NCBI RefSeq assembly: GCF_964204645.1
Contig: NC_134027.1
Span: 12,016,485 to 12,080,484 of the forward strand
Length of the DNA: 64,000 bases
Origin: Tubulanus polymorphus
Lineage: Eukaryota > Nemertea > Palaeonemertea > Tubulaniformes > Tubulanidae
Reading direction: 5' to 3'
In this document: positions 10,281 through 21,900 of the stretch, in pieces
Layout of the letters: every line of letters begins with the position of its first letter
How positions within the stretch are numbered: position 1 is the stretch's first letter
Translations under genes and position numbers: made by a program
Notes under the pieces: generated by a model
What the model was told of the DNA's origin: nothing
What the model saw: the letters and a program-made list of their open reading frames with translations, nothing else
The model's database searches: none

Positions 10281-11603
10281 ATGAGTGGGAGTTATATAAA
10301 TCCTTCTAAGAATTCTACAATATCTAATGCTATTAAAGCAGAGAGATCTCATCATATAATTACTCATAATCCTTCTAATATTAATCCCGATGAAACTTTA
10401 TATGTTAGAATTCCTCGATTAACACAAAATACTTTTTGTGTTCCAAATAGTATTTATTTATCAGATGATATAAAAGTAACTGGTCATGATAATAATTATG
10501 TTGTTGATAATGTTGGAAGATATTTGATTAAAAAAAAGTTGTAAAGGTTGGAACAGAAACAGCTTTCTCATTAGAAGATTATAATTTATTTATGCATTAT
10601 AAAGATTTATGGTTAACAGAAGAAAATAGAAATAGTATGATATTTCAAGGAATTCAATCCTCAAATCAAAATAAATTAAGATCTGAAGCTAATGACGCAA
10701 TAGTAACTAATGCTGCTGATGATTTGATAAAAAAGATTTATGGTAGCAAATGTAAAATTCCGTTAGATTTTGAATTGATAAATAATAATGCGCCTTTATA
10801 TAAATATGCTATACAAGAAGATATTATATTCGAAATAACATTTGCTCCAGTTAATGAAATTGTGCTATCTAGCGTTGTTAAAGATATGGGTTATAAATTA
10901 TCGAATATGTGTTTAGAATATGACACAGTAACTGATCAAAATATTGCTAGCACAATTCAAACTCAATATGATCAAGGATTTTCATTATTATATGATTATA
11001 TTGATAAATTTAAAATTGTAACGATTAATGCAAATGATGAAATAATCAATGAGAATATTAACTTCCCAAGAAGATCTATTAAAGGCGTATTAATATTTTC
11101 TACCATTGCTACATATTCTAATGGTGCAATAAATTTTGATAATTATTATAATCCTGAAATAACAAAAGTAGAAATAACAATTGAAGGCACAGCAAATAAA
11201 ATATTTAGCCAAGGAATGAGAATGATAGATCAATGGCCAGAAATCAAAAAAACATTTTATGAATGAAAAAATGAAATCATCTGAAGATTATAATATAAAC
11301 CAAATTGATTATTATACCGGTAATAAATATGCACTATGGTTAGATTTTAGAACCACTGAAGATAACTCATTACATGGTTCTGGTAAAAAATTACAAAATA
11401 CAAAAGATGGGATACAATTATTCATGAAAAAGAAAAAAGGAATAAAAAATTTCAAAATGCACATTTATATTATATCTGACGCGCAATTAGATATTGTAAA
11501 TTCTCAATTGAATAGTGTTATGTATTATAATTTTAATTTTAATAAAAAATTCTATAATAAATGGAAGGAGGAATATATGAAATACAAAGTCCAAGTGAAA
11601 TGA
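10281..11603 (+). pseudogene. Major capsid (hexon-like) gene, split by frameshifts
   Basis: Three consecutive frames (10,281-10,544; 10,592-11,266; 11,259-11,603) together have the layout of the Polinton double-jelly-roll major capsid protein. Recognisable parts are PDETLYVRIPRLTQNTFCVP near the N terminus, LTEENRNSMIFQGIQSSN and PRRSIKGVLIFSTIA in the middle, and the C-terminal KYALWLDFRTTEDNSLHGSG. The first break lies in an A-run near 10,530-10,540, the second at about 11,260. The family assignment is from known motif order, not alignment. It would have formed the capsid shell of a Polinton virion; this copy cannot make the full protein. Confidence 0.7.
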
Positions 11604-12270
11604 TATCAGATATATATTATATAATACCTTATGATGAATACAGTAAATATTTTGGAGAATATTTTAATCAATTCAAATATAGAACAAGTAAAATAGATAA
11701 TAATGTTGAACCTAAAATAGAAGATAATATTGAATCTAAAATAGAAGATAATGTTGAAACTAAAAAAGAAGATAATATTGAATCTAAAATAGAAGATAAT
11801 GTTGAATCTAAAATAGAAGATAATATTGAAACAAAAAAGAAGATAATATTGAACCTAAAATAGAAGATAATATTGAAACTAAAAAAGAAGATAATATTGA
11901 AACAAAAAAGAAGATGTAACAGAATCTACCTCTAACTATAAAATAGAAAAATCAAATGTTAAACCAAAAGATATCATTAGATGCATGTATTGTGAAGAAG
12001 ATTTTGATAATTATAATGATTATTCATATCAAAAAAGCTGAACATATTTTACAATTAGTAAATCATATGCTAATATATATAAAGATAAATGCAAAGAAGA
12101 TCAAAATTATTGCGCCTTCTGTAATGAATGTATAACAAAGACTAATTGGTCAAAACATTATAAATTAAAAACAAAAGGTGGAAATGATTCAGTCCATGCA
12201 ATACAGGTATTTAAATCTTGGTGTGAAAAATGTAGAGAATATGTAATATATGAATATGATATTTCTAAAA
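11561..12270 (+). pseudogene. Repeat-rich zinc-binding protein remnant
   Basis: A frame starting at 11,561 (overlapping the capsid-gene end) contains about eight 11-12-residue repeats of the type KIEDNIES/KKEDNIET, corresponding to a 33-36-bp DNA tandem repeat at about 11,700-11,910. Frameshifts at about 11,838 and 11,911 move the reading to a segment with IRCMYCEEDF, YCAFCNECI and KSWCEKCREY, i.e. several CxxC pairs typical of zinc ribbons. It stops abruptly at about 12,265, where the converging polymerase gene also ends, suggesting a deletion junction. Function unknown. The indels are in the repeat, so slippage is the likely cause. Confidence 0.5.
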
Positions 12271-15109
12271 CTGTAGCACCAACATATATTGGTTTATTGA
12301 ACCTCATAGAAGTTCTTTTCATTTTAACTGCAGCTAAATTTTCATCAAATATTCTGTTACCAATAAATTTAGGATATGTTTGTAAATGTCTAATTCTTTT
12401 ACCATTATTAATTAACTCAATATCATTTCTATTTCTAATATTCTCACGATTCTTACCATAGAATGCATTATTCATTAACTTGAAGAAATCTTTTTCGAAA
12501 TCAGTTTTAGCTTTAGTTCTCTGTTTGGTGTTAAAATCTATATATTTTTCTAACCATTTAGATTGACTGAATGAAATATATCTATGTACTTTTTTAGGAT
12601 CATTCCTTGATTCAAATAGAACTTTAACATCCTATAATGTACTACGTAATTATATTCATCTTCCTGAGTTACCATTAATTTTTCTATATGAATATGATTT
12701 TCAGGTTTAATTCTTTTTTGATAATTTGATAATTCTTCATGTGTAACAGTTTTATGTTCGGGGCAGTATGCTAGATTTCTAGATTTAAATTTTTTATCTT
12801 CAGGATATTCCAAGTCTACAACAAAGAAGTAACCAGTGTCTGAATCATCTGCAATATCTAGAATTCGTTTCTTCCAATCAAATATATCATTATTTTCATA
12901 CTGTAAAACTTCTCTAAACCTTTCGAATATATCAGTTAATAATAATACATCTGATTTTAAATATAAATCTACTAATTGTCCATGATCTTTCATTCCAAAA
13001 TGATTCCAAATATTCAATGTTCTATTATATACTTCATCTTTAACATATTCATTTTTTGATTCATCATAGAATTGTTCTTTTAATAATTCAGTTATATTGA
13101 AATCATTATGCGATTTATAAAATGAATATGGAATTGCGCCTTTATATCTCATTACTTGAAAATCATCATTATTTAGATAGTGTTGCTTTAATATTTTTAA
13201 TTCATCATCAACTAATTTTGATAAATTATCTAATGAACTACTTAAAAATCTATATGAGTCTATAAATCTTAGACACCCAAATTGGAAAGATATATAATTC
13301 TCAGATGTTTTAGCTAACATTTTAAATTTATATGTTGGTATTTTAGCCACATCTTTTGATCTATTTGAATTTAATCTTTCTATTTCATTATTGATTTCTT
13401 CTATTTTATGACATAGCTGTTTGATGAATAAATGTGCATCATATCCTGATAAATTATGAAATATAACTGGAACAAAATTGATTTTCTTAGCTTGTAAGTT
13501 GCAATTTTCATGCGTTGCGCCTCTAAACTTACCATTCAAATGATCATGGTCTCTAACTTTTTTATCTTTAAAATTAAATAGTTTTTCACAATAATAACAT
13601 TTATCAGCAAACTCAAATTCTTCTTTATCTTCTTCAGTCATAATTATTTCTATATTTGTATCTAATAGTTTAGTAAATTTGATTTCATATTCAATTAATA
13701 AGTCACAAAAATGATTGATAACATTTTCATTTCTATAATTATAATATTCACTTTTAATTAGTTCTGGATAATCAGATTTAATATATAACCCGAAAGCTGC
13801 AGCTGATTGATGAATCTTTCTAATAGTATTTGTTATTAGAGGATCTGAATAATCAATTACATCATTTTCATTAGAATTTAATTTCTTTCTTTTATGATAT
13901 ATTTCTTTTCTATCTTGATCAGTTAGTTCTTTGTTTAATGATTCAAAATCTCCATATATTACAAATGGTACTTTATTTTTGTAATCATATTTTTTAAATT
14001 CTAATATCTTATCCCTTTCATTTGGTAAAATCATTTTACAATAATCATGATTATCACATAATTGTTTATGATTTAATAATGCACTTTCATTACTGAATTT
14101 AGTTATACATTTTCTACATAGATATATTTTATGGTGATCATTTTCTGTTCTAAAAAATAAATCTATTTGTTTTATCCACATATAATGATTTTCATAATAT
14201 AAAATAACATAATAACATCCATTTGAATCATAATCTTTTGATAAATACAAAGGCTCTAATGTAAAATGTTCAATTTTATTACCTTTTGTTTTTGATAATT
14301 TGACTAAATCGAATACATTTATTTTTAAATTATTATCTCTTTCTATTTTTGGGATATTTTTAATTCTAACAGGATAATTATCTATCTTATGATTATTTTC
14401 AAAATGTTTATAATTTGTTAATCTAAAACTATGTGTAATATCTTCTGTTGGATGTAAGCAACTTATAATTTGTCCATAGAAAACATTTATCATCAGAATT
14501 TTGTACATTTATAACAGCATTAGTTTTAAATGGTAGTTTAATATAACTTGATCCATCAGTATTATCATCTTTATAATATGATAAATTATTTTCATCTATT
14601 GGTTTTGATTTAGTTAACTTATTATATTTTGTAATGTACACATGTAAAGTCATAAATATTATTTCATCGAATATTAAACCAGATCCTTCAAAATATTTCT
14701 CTTCTATTTTACTTTTTCTTTCATTATAACATTTATCTAATCTATCATCTATATGTTGTTTTGAAATGATATGTTGTGAATGAGAATTTATATTATATAT
14801 TGGTTTATCTTCAGATTTTATAAATTTAACTTTAGCAGATATACTAATTTTAGGATATTCTACGTCTGTAATTATTCTTATAATATTTTTCATATTTTCT
14901 AAATGTTTTTTATTTTCTTCTAATGTTTTACTTTTGTGAAATTTAAACTCAATAGCAGCTGGACCCATATCACTTTTAAATGCTTCGGTTATTTCTATTT
15001 CTTTTGTATTATCTAATGAATTAATATAATTTCTAACATTTTCCATGTATGGTCTTTTATTGTTTAATTTATTTCTTATTCTTTTAATTGTCTTTCTTAT
15101 TCTTTTCAT
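12271..15109 (-). pseudogene. Protein-primed DNA polymerase B of the Polinton, broken
   Basis: Three frames descending from 15,109: an N-terminal part (15,109-14,429), a 652-codon middle (14,508-12,550) and a C-terminal piece (12,475-~12,257). The middle frame has YGDFES (exonuclease motif I, about residue 186), a CYYCEKLF...DHDHLNGKFRG...HENCN treble-clef (endonuclease VII-like, about 305-330), FHNLSGYDAHLF, and YLKSDVLLL (exonuclease III, about 519). At about 12,900 the sequence jumps to DIADDSDTGYFFVVDLEYP, skipping the stretch that normally carries palm motif A. The C-terminal piece starts with NNAFYGK and ends at KPIYVGATVLEIS, before the YxDTDS palm motif C. Frameshifts plus two missing catalytic regions make it inactive. 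Confidence 0.8.
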
Positions 15110-15360
15110 ATGACTTTTAGATTTTAAATGTTCTTTATATTATCTTTTGTCACTGAATGATTGATTACATGTATCACATTTATATATATCTTTTAATTCT
15201 TTAATTCATCTTATTTAGTTTCTAATATATCATCTTTATATCCTTATTTCAATTTATTCTATAAATGAGATTTGGTTTTATTATGTCTTGCTTTTTGAGA
15301 TTTATCCATATTGATTTTACATGTTGGACAGTAGTACTTCTTATTTGCTTCCATTTTGAT
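15110..15360 (-). pseudogene. C2H2-like zinc-finger remnant upstream of the polymerase
   Basis: Minus-strand frames interrupted by stops contain YYCPTCKINMDKSQKARHNK and MCDTCNQSFSD...HLKSKSHMK, two C2H2-type finger patterns. The second reads directly into the N terminus of the polymerase at 15,109, so it may be the polymerase N-terminal extension or a separate small gene. Broken by at least three stop codons. Confidence 0.5.
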
Positions 15361-15390
15361 ATCAAATTTTTTATTAAAATTGATTTTATC

Positions 15391-15804
15391 TTATTCGAAA
15401 TCTAAATCATGGTGCCCTTTTTCATTCTTACCCTTATATATGAAATAGAAATCACCTGAACATAATTCTTCTAGATCACTTGATAATCTATGAAATCTAT
15501 TTGGTAAATATGTTCTGAATTTATATCTATTTCCTTTTAATCCTTCATATTCTAAGTGAATAACTAATTTATCTCCATATTTGTAAATAACTGTATCAAT
15601 ATTTGTAATTAAATATTTCTTACAAATTGTTAGTTCATTTAACTTCTTAAATTTATAATCTACTGACTTGACATTTGTGGTGTCATTTATTCTATCTAGA
15701 AATGATTTGTTGTACTCACTGTGTACTTGTTTACTCTCCATTTTAATATCAAATTTTTTATTAAAATTGATTTTAGAAGTTATTCCATTATAAATGTTAT
15801 TCAT
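15391..15804 (-). CDS. Small TIR-encoded Polinton protein, right copy
   Basis: A 137-residue frame facing inward from the right TIR. After a 21-residue N-terminal extension it repeats the left-TIR protein from MESKQVHSEYNKSF onward with a handful of substitutions. It lacks one residue of the SSEDLEE segment, and continues past FYFI with YKGKNEKGHH to DLDFE. This copy is therefore the fuller version. The stop is at 15,391, 31 bp before the zinc-finger remnant begins. Keeping a gene in both TIRs preserves it at each end during replication. No named family was recognised; a DNA-end-binding role is speculation. Confidence 0.6.
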   Translation of the reverse strand: MNNIYNGITSKINFNKKFDIKMESKQVHSEYNKSFLDRINDTTNVKSVDYKFKKLNELTICKKYLITNIDTVIYKYGDKLVIHLEYEGLKGNRYKFRTYLPNRFHRLSSDLEELCSGDFYFIYKGKNEKGHHDLDFE

Positions 15805-15920
15805 CTATATGAATATTAAAGTAATTGGAAATATGGGGGTTCATAACAAAGGTTGAAGGGGCGAGTGAGTAAAAAATTTTAAAAAATTCGAGCGTGCGAG
15901 AATTTATTTTTATTTTTTAC
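15392..15920 (-). repeat. Right terminal inverted repeat of the Polinton
   Basis: Reverse complement of about 6,024-6,557. The outer edge is read as TTATTTTTATTTTTTAC at 15,904-15,920, after which sequence resembling the flanks resumes (GGGTGGCAATC). No clear 6-bp target duplication was found with the left flank, as expected if the left end is rearranged. Confidence 0.8.
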
Positions 15921-16127
15921 GGGTGGCAATCTCCGTGAGTGTCTGGGGGCAATTTGAAGGGGGTTGTTAGTTGAGGATAATTGTGACGGTTCATTGTCTA
16001 AGACAGGGGTTGGTCCATAGGGCCTATGACGCGGGTCCCTCTGTTTTGTCAAGGAAATTTTCACAATCTGTTTCGGATACCAGGTTCGATCAAAACTTAC
16101 AGAGCAAAGAGCACTAACAACTAGGCT

Positions 16128-16351
16128 TAGGCTAAACAAAAATGATACCTTGTTTCTCCGCAGCGGCCGGGTCATTTTTGTAAAATATGATAAAATTTGT
16201 AAACAGTTCATTTCTATAGCGGCCGGGTCTGTTATGGTAAATTTGATTACGATTTAAAAAAAAGTAATGTATAGGGTAGATAGGCGGCCGGCCGGGTTAA
16301 CATTTAAGCTCAGCAGAGCGGAGAAACAAGGTATCAATTTTTTTTAGCCTT
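16128..16351. mobile_element. Short inverted-repeat transposon (MITE)
   Basis: AGGCTAAACAAAAATGATACC-type sequence at about 16,130 and its inverse near 16,325-16,350 (GGTATCAATTTTTTTTAGCCT) flank a core containing several CGGCCGGG words. The same ends, more diverged, bound an element at about 61,979-62,492. Confidence 0.7.
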
Positions 16352-17480
16352 ATTTCCCATAGTGAACAACAACCTGGCTGAGTTACACATATATACAGTG
16401 GTAAATAACTGCTGTAATTTTGTTCAAGAATCACTCTTGTTCCGGTGCTTAAAACATTGGTACTCGGTACTCAAAATTTTTCAAAAAGGACTTGACGTCT
16501 AACAGTTCGTGTTTGAATGTACCGGTACGTTGGCCTCGGAGTTTTTGGGCCGCCCCTAATCAAAATTTCTGGATCCCCGTAAGGGTAATTTTCTGCACAC
16601 CCCTCAGTCGACGGGCCCAGAATGATTCGATCCCACGAACAAACTTAATTTTTCACCATGACACCTCCATACAGGCTCCATACATATAGTTCCTAAGCGT
16701 GATTTTGTTCTCTTAGAAAATTGAATCTACTGGTGTTGGAAACTGGTGTATTTCATATAGATATGTCGAATTATTGTATTTCTTTAGCATTTTCTATTAT
16801 TTACTGTATTCAACGCTCAGTAGAGTGATTGTACTGTATTCGAAGCGTATTAAATCCTGAAATTCATCATTTTGTTACGCGCTTAGACATTTTTCGCGCC
16901 TATGATCAGCACTGTATTTAAACCTGTGAATTTTTCTTGGCTAGCTGTGTCTGTCTGGTTCTATCTACCCCCTTGTACGACACAGTAATTGTAAGCACCG
17001 TACTTATATCAATTTAGATTTGCTGAAATTCAAACTAAAGTTTGGCCTTTTCTAATGCTGTTTGTCTAAATTTGTATTTTTGTGCCTTTGTAGCAAACCG
17101 TCACTCACTCGCTTAGTCGTTCTGGAGTTTAATCCCAGTTTCACAAAAAGGATTAAGGCCTAAATCGATTTAAGATGAACTGAAATAATGCAGAAACTAA
17201 ATCGATCGATTTAAGAGTGGCCGCCCAGTCATTATACTGGATGTAAATAAATGAGCGTATTGGAACTGTGCATCGTTGTCGTCGTTTGTCGATGAGGATT
17301 TAGGACCAAGCTGAACAACTGGTCTAACGGTATTGAAAATGGTATGTCAAGTTCAAGTTCAAGTTCAAGTTCAAATTATGTCAAAAGTAAGAAGCTTTCC
17401 CGTAATACATTTTGAACCGTGAATAAAATTATGATTTGATTTTGTTTTGCTCCATTTACTTCTACCGAGGACTCCGTGTA
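16352..17480. other. Gene-free stretch upstream of the NUBP1-like gene
   Basis: No recognisable exon. 17,348-17,374 is a short (AAGTTC)n run. ATTGAAAATG followed by GTATGT near 17,333-17,345 would fit a start codon directly followed by a splice donor and could be the missing first exon of the NUBP1-like gene. This cannot be verified by eye. Confidence 0.35.
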
Positions 17481-17560
17481 GTAACCATCTTCACCCGTCA
17501 AGGGATTCGAACCCACTACGCTAAAGCAAAACTACGCTGGCAAGCGAGGATGTGTAGTAA
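17480..17560 (-). repeat. Possible tRNA-derived SINE remnant
   Basis: On the minus strand, TAGCGTAGTGG followed by GGTTCGAATCCCTTGACGGG resembles a pol III B box (GGTTCGAATCC). The downstream sequence is similar to the element at about 24,260-24,340. No complete cloverleaf was found, so this is not called as a tRNA gene. Confidence 0.4.
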
Positions 17561-18169
17561 CATAAATGGAGCCGACCTAATTTCACCTTTGTAGCCGATT
17601 TGACCTTGTATTTTGAAACCAAGGCCAGGAGGAGTAGGAAGTAAAAGGGCCGAAATAAATAAACCGGACGCCCCCGATCCGATCGGTTTACTTTTACTTG
17701 TTTTAACCAGTGTAGGGTTAATTTTCTGTTTTACGTGATGTCTAATAAAGTCAAAGACGTTGATAATCATAATGGTCCCTCGGTTTTACTTGGCTGTCCT
17801 TCACTAACTGTAAGTTATTTCACCATTGAAACTACATCAATCCAATTCAATTGTTTTATTTCCATTTATATTAGGCCTACTTAGTTGACAAACCCACAGG
17901 GGGTCGTCACGATAGCTGGAGGGCCAAAATCAAAGATTTCACCCAATGTCATAGGGACCACCTATGAGTAAAGAAAAGGGAGCTAAAATTTTGACATACA
18001 AAATTTACCCCATTTTAATCGCTCATGACAATCCGGACGTAACCTATCGACCGATTTGCACAAAATCGGTTTGGTTTCATTCCTAAGAGGTTACTTTTTC
18101 GTTTAAAACCTACTGTGATGAAATCGGACCTCAGATGCCCGAGAAATCACGACTCAAACCCAAAAAATG

Positions 18170-18870
18170 GGTCAACTCGATCTGTTTGGGATATTTCGCT
18201 TAATTTTCGAGGTACATACCTCAAATAGGTCTTGATCGAATCAGTAGGGTTGTGCAGTCCAGAAAAATCAGCCTTTTTATATCCATTTTGTATCGAGTTG
18301 AAGGATTGATGAATATTCGCGAAAATTAGCTTTAAATCGGCAAGAACGACGGCCATTTTGGTCGTGTTTGTTTTAACTTTATGCTAATGAGCAGTGTGTA
18401 TACCATGTGATCTGGGTAAGTTTATTTTTTATGGGGAGAATACATTACCTGCACATGTTTCACTGTGCGCGCATGGTTGCAATGGTTGCGCTGTCATAGG
18501 CCTAAATCATTTCCAAACCACATTGTTTTGATAGCTTTGACAAAGCCATGTTTGTGTACTAAAACAGCTTTCTAGGGTAATGTTGTGATTCGCTGATTAA
18601 TCTCTTGGCAACGTAAGAGGCTACTACCTCCCCCATGATATAATTGACGCATCCCCGCCTCATTGCACATGCGTGCAACAAAATGGCGGTCTTTCTCGCC
18701 GATTTAAAGCTCAATTTTCGAGAATATTCATCAATCCTTCAAAACAGTGTAAAATGGATATAAAAAAAGATGATTTATCTGGACTGCACAACCGTACTGA
18801 GACCTATTTGAGGTATGCACACCGAAAATTAAGCGAAATATCCAAAAAAGATCAAGGCCAATCGAAAAAT
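18170..18870. repeat. ~190-bp inverted repeat pair with 300-bp spacer
   Basis: About 18,180-18,360 reappears in reverse complement at about 18,675-18,865; both read AAAATGGC, GCCGATTTAAAGCT, ATATTCATCAATCCTTC and GACCTATTTGAGGTA. The foldback is a probable TIR element. Each arm contains a frame starting MAV(V/F)LADLKL. The copies differ by indels that break the frame in one arm. Confidence 0.65.
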
Positions 18871-18977
18871 AAATAGACTTTAGTCGGGAGATAATAGTCT
18901 TAGCTAGTTAATCATGGCTTAGCTTCTCATTAGTGTTGTTATGTTATTGCTTCTGTAATGTACTAATCTACTTATAG

Positions 18978-21900
18978 GCAGAAGCTGGAAGATCTAAGAT
19001 GTGTGAGGGTTGTCCCGGACAGGCCTTGTGTCAATCTCTAGGTAGTTATACACATGAATCAAATCTTTTGACTTCACAATTATGATTTCCGTCTATGATT
19101 AATTTTGTAATAACTTGTTTGCAATAGGAAAAACTGATCCTTATCAAGAGGGTATTGACCTCAGAATGAATGCCATCACACACAAGATTTTAGTTGTATC
19201 TGGTAAAGGAGGTTAGTGTTGATATCCTTGCTTAGCGTATCCTTAGCCCGCCAAAAGGCGACGTCAATTGCTTTTCATTCATCTATTAGTCCGTAGATGG
19301 AAATGAGATTATTAAGGAAGTTTTCGACGCGTTTGATTTATTGTTCTAGTTACTCTAAGAAGTCAGTGCTTTTTGCAAATCTTTCTATGGACTTTCACGT
19401 TATGAATTTTTAATTACGATTAATTTTAATTTTAAATTTTAATAACGATGTGTTAAACACAAAAGTGTTTATTTTTGCACCATGAATTACTGTTTAAAAA
19501 AAAACCTAACGAAATGAAAGTTCGATTTGGAAAATATGCGAATTTCAATATGCCAACAAACTAAAAAGCATGCTTAAAGCAAAAAATTATCATTTCTTTA
19601 CATCTAGAGCAGAACAAAAATTTATTTTCAGAAATTTTACAATTTGCTCAAGGCCTATAGATTTCATTTAGCAACCATTCATGCCTGGTGTCATGCAATT
19701 GTCCTCATCATCTTTTACCCATCTCATAATTTTTCAGGTGTTGGAAAATCTAGTGTAGCTGCAACCTTATCAATTGCTCTCAGTCAGTATTTCAATCAAA
19801 AATCTGCATTACTGGATTTAGATATATGTGGCCCAAGCGCAACTAAGTTAATGTCAGTTATCGGAGAGCCTGTGATTAACACAGAATATGGATGGAAACC
19901 ACTACTGTAAGTGTTATTCACTGGGCTAAAATAAAATTTTGATTGGCTTATAGTGATATGATGGCATAGCGCACGAGAAAATGCATGGTGTCAGACGCGG
20001 ATCCAGACTATCGCACATGCAACACGTGCGGTAGTCGATGTTTTCAAATGCCCTTGAAAAATTTTTGTTTTGTGCAAAAAGTAAAAAGGGCACACAATTT
20101 GTGCGCCATAAAAAATAATTGCCTTTATGTACTATGCCTAAAGCAAAATGTGAATGAAAATAAATTGCCCAATTCAAAAAAGGCAATCTAAGGCATTTTC
20201 CTTTACTCAAAAGGGCACTATTTTAAAAGAGACATTATTGTTGCTCTATAAATTTAATCGAAAAAGGGCAAATCTTGCCAAAAATCTAAAAAAGGCACAA
20301 GCAAATTGAATGTGAAGGCAAATTTAGTGGCATGATACCAATAAATGGCACTCAAACTCGCTCGCTGGGCATTAATACTGGCCCGTTTCATAGTTGGTGC
20401 CCTTTTTTCACTGTACTTTAGTCACTGAATGTCCCTGGATCCGCGCCTGGCTGTAGCTAATCAGGCAGGGTTTTGTGCTATGGCAGAGTCTAGTGATGCC
20501 CTCTGGTTCGAATCCTTTCTGAGGGAGGATGATTCGGATTAATGGCTATCTGTACATTTTTCATTCTATTTCAGGTCTCCACTTGGCAATGTGAAAGTGA
20601 TGTCTGTAGGAGCTATAATACAGTCAGATTCATGCTCCATCACATTTAGAGGACCTCGAAAAGCACAACTTATAAAGCAATTCCTGAAAGATACTTTTTG
20701 GGGTCGTCTCGATTACTTAATATGCGGTAATTTGACCCAATTTTGAGTGGAGCTGCTACTGAATGACTGTATACAGTCTGTACACCCACATATATAGGCC
20801 CTTTTCGATTTTGCCGTTCCGGAAGACGGAATATTCTTCTTGGTAAGAAAACCTCTGTCACGGAAATGGAAGAATTGACGGAAACTTCCAAATTGTAAGA
20901 AAAGGTAGAACGGATTGCCAAAAATGTTTAAATCCATAAAGTTGCTTGTTATGGTGGTCTATCTACCATATGATTACTGCATGCCAAGTACATGACCTCC
21001 ACTTCATCCACCTTGAAATATAAATCTCACAATCACGAGATAAAAAAGTTATTTAAAAATTTCAAAACTTTTGTTGAAAACCCGAATTTTCATTTTTACG
21101 CTAAAGACCATTATCAAGGAATGAACTGCAAGTATGACATGTCACAGTATATATATTGACAAGAACGACACACACTATTGGACATAAAACTAGGTGATAT
21201 TGACCAGAGAGGAAATGTATTTGGACAACAGTTTATTGTGGGAAGAGAAAACAAGGTTACCATTGACACAAGAATAAAATGAGAATTTATCAAAGCTGAG
21301 TAATACTGTTGAATGGAAAGATTATACAAGAATTATTAAAATCAAATTGGTGACCACAAGTATCCCAAACATGGGTAGCCACAGCACTTACGGTTTTTTT
21401 TTATTAGGGATCATTCATTTATTACGTACGCATAACATTTGACTTTTTCAACCATCCCCTCCCCCTGTATGCAAAATCGGCCATTTTTTCATATACATTA
21501 AGCATAACAGTACGCAATCGCACTTACCCCTCCCCCTCCCCTAATGTGTACGTAATAAATGAATGATCCCTTAATTATATCTTTCTTATGTTCTTTATTA
21601 CGAACACCGAGGAGGCGACCAGATTTTTCACTATCTAGACAAGAGATTTTATAAACACCAGCGTGTATGTTGGCCTGAGGATTATTTCTGGATAAATGAT
21701 CAGAGATTTTATTATAATATTTGAATATGATATCAGTGTTAAGAGCTTTATGATCTTGTGATTGTGGGATTTATATTTCAACCGTCTCATGTGATTCATT
21801 GCGTAGTTTTACCTCGTCTTCATCCACCTTGCTTCAATCACGAGTATATAAACTAGAGCATCTTGTTGGCGTTATTTAAGATTATATGGTGTACGGACTA

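Larger units (their letters stand above)
6024..15920. mobile_element. Decayed Polinton/Maverick-like element
   Basis: About 9.9 kb of strongly AT-rich DNA bounded by ~530-bp terminal inverted repeats. The gene order is TIR protein, penton-like, two small proteins, coiled-coil membrane protein, major-capsid-like protein and zinc-binding protein on the + strand. These converge on a protein-primed family B DNA polymerase and a second TIR protein on the - strand. This is the gene set of Polinton/Maverick elements (adintovirus-like). No retroviral-type integrase, A32-like packaging ATPase or adenoviral-type protease was recognised. Every large gene has frameshifts or deletions, and a 1.15-kb transposon is inserted at about 8.2-9.3 kb. 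The copy therefore looks dead. Base composition contrasts sharply with the flanks. Confidence 0.85.

Noticed and set aside
11690-11910. CRISPR-like array from the 33-36-bp tandem repeat
   Set aside because: The units are contiguous, coding and lack spacers, and lie in a eukaryotic transposable element.
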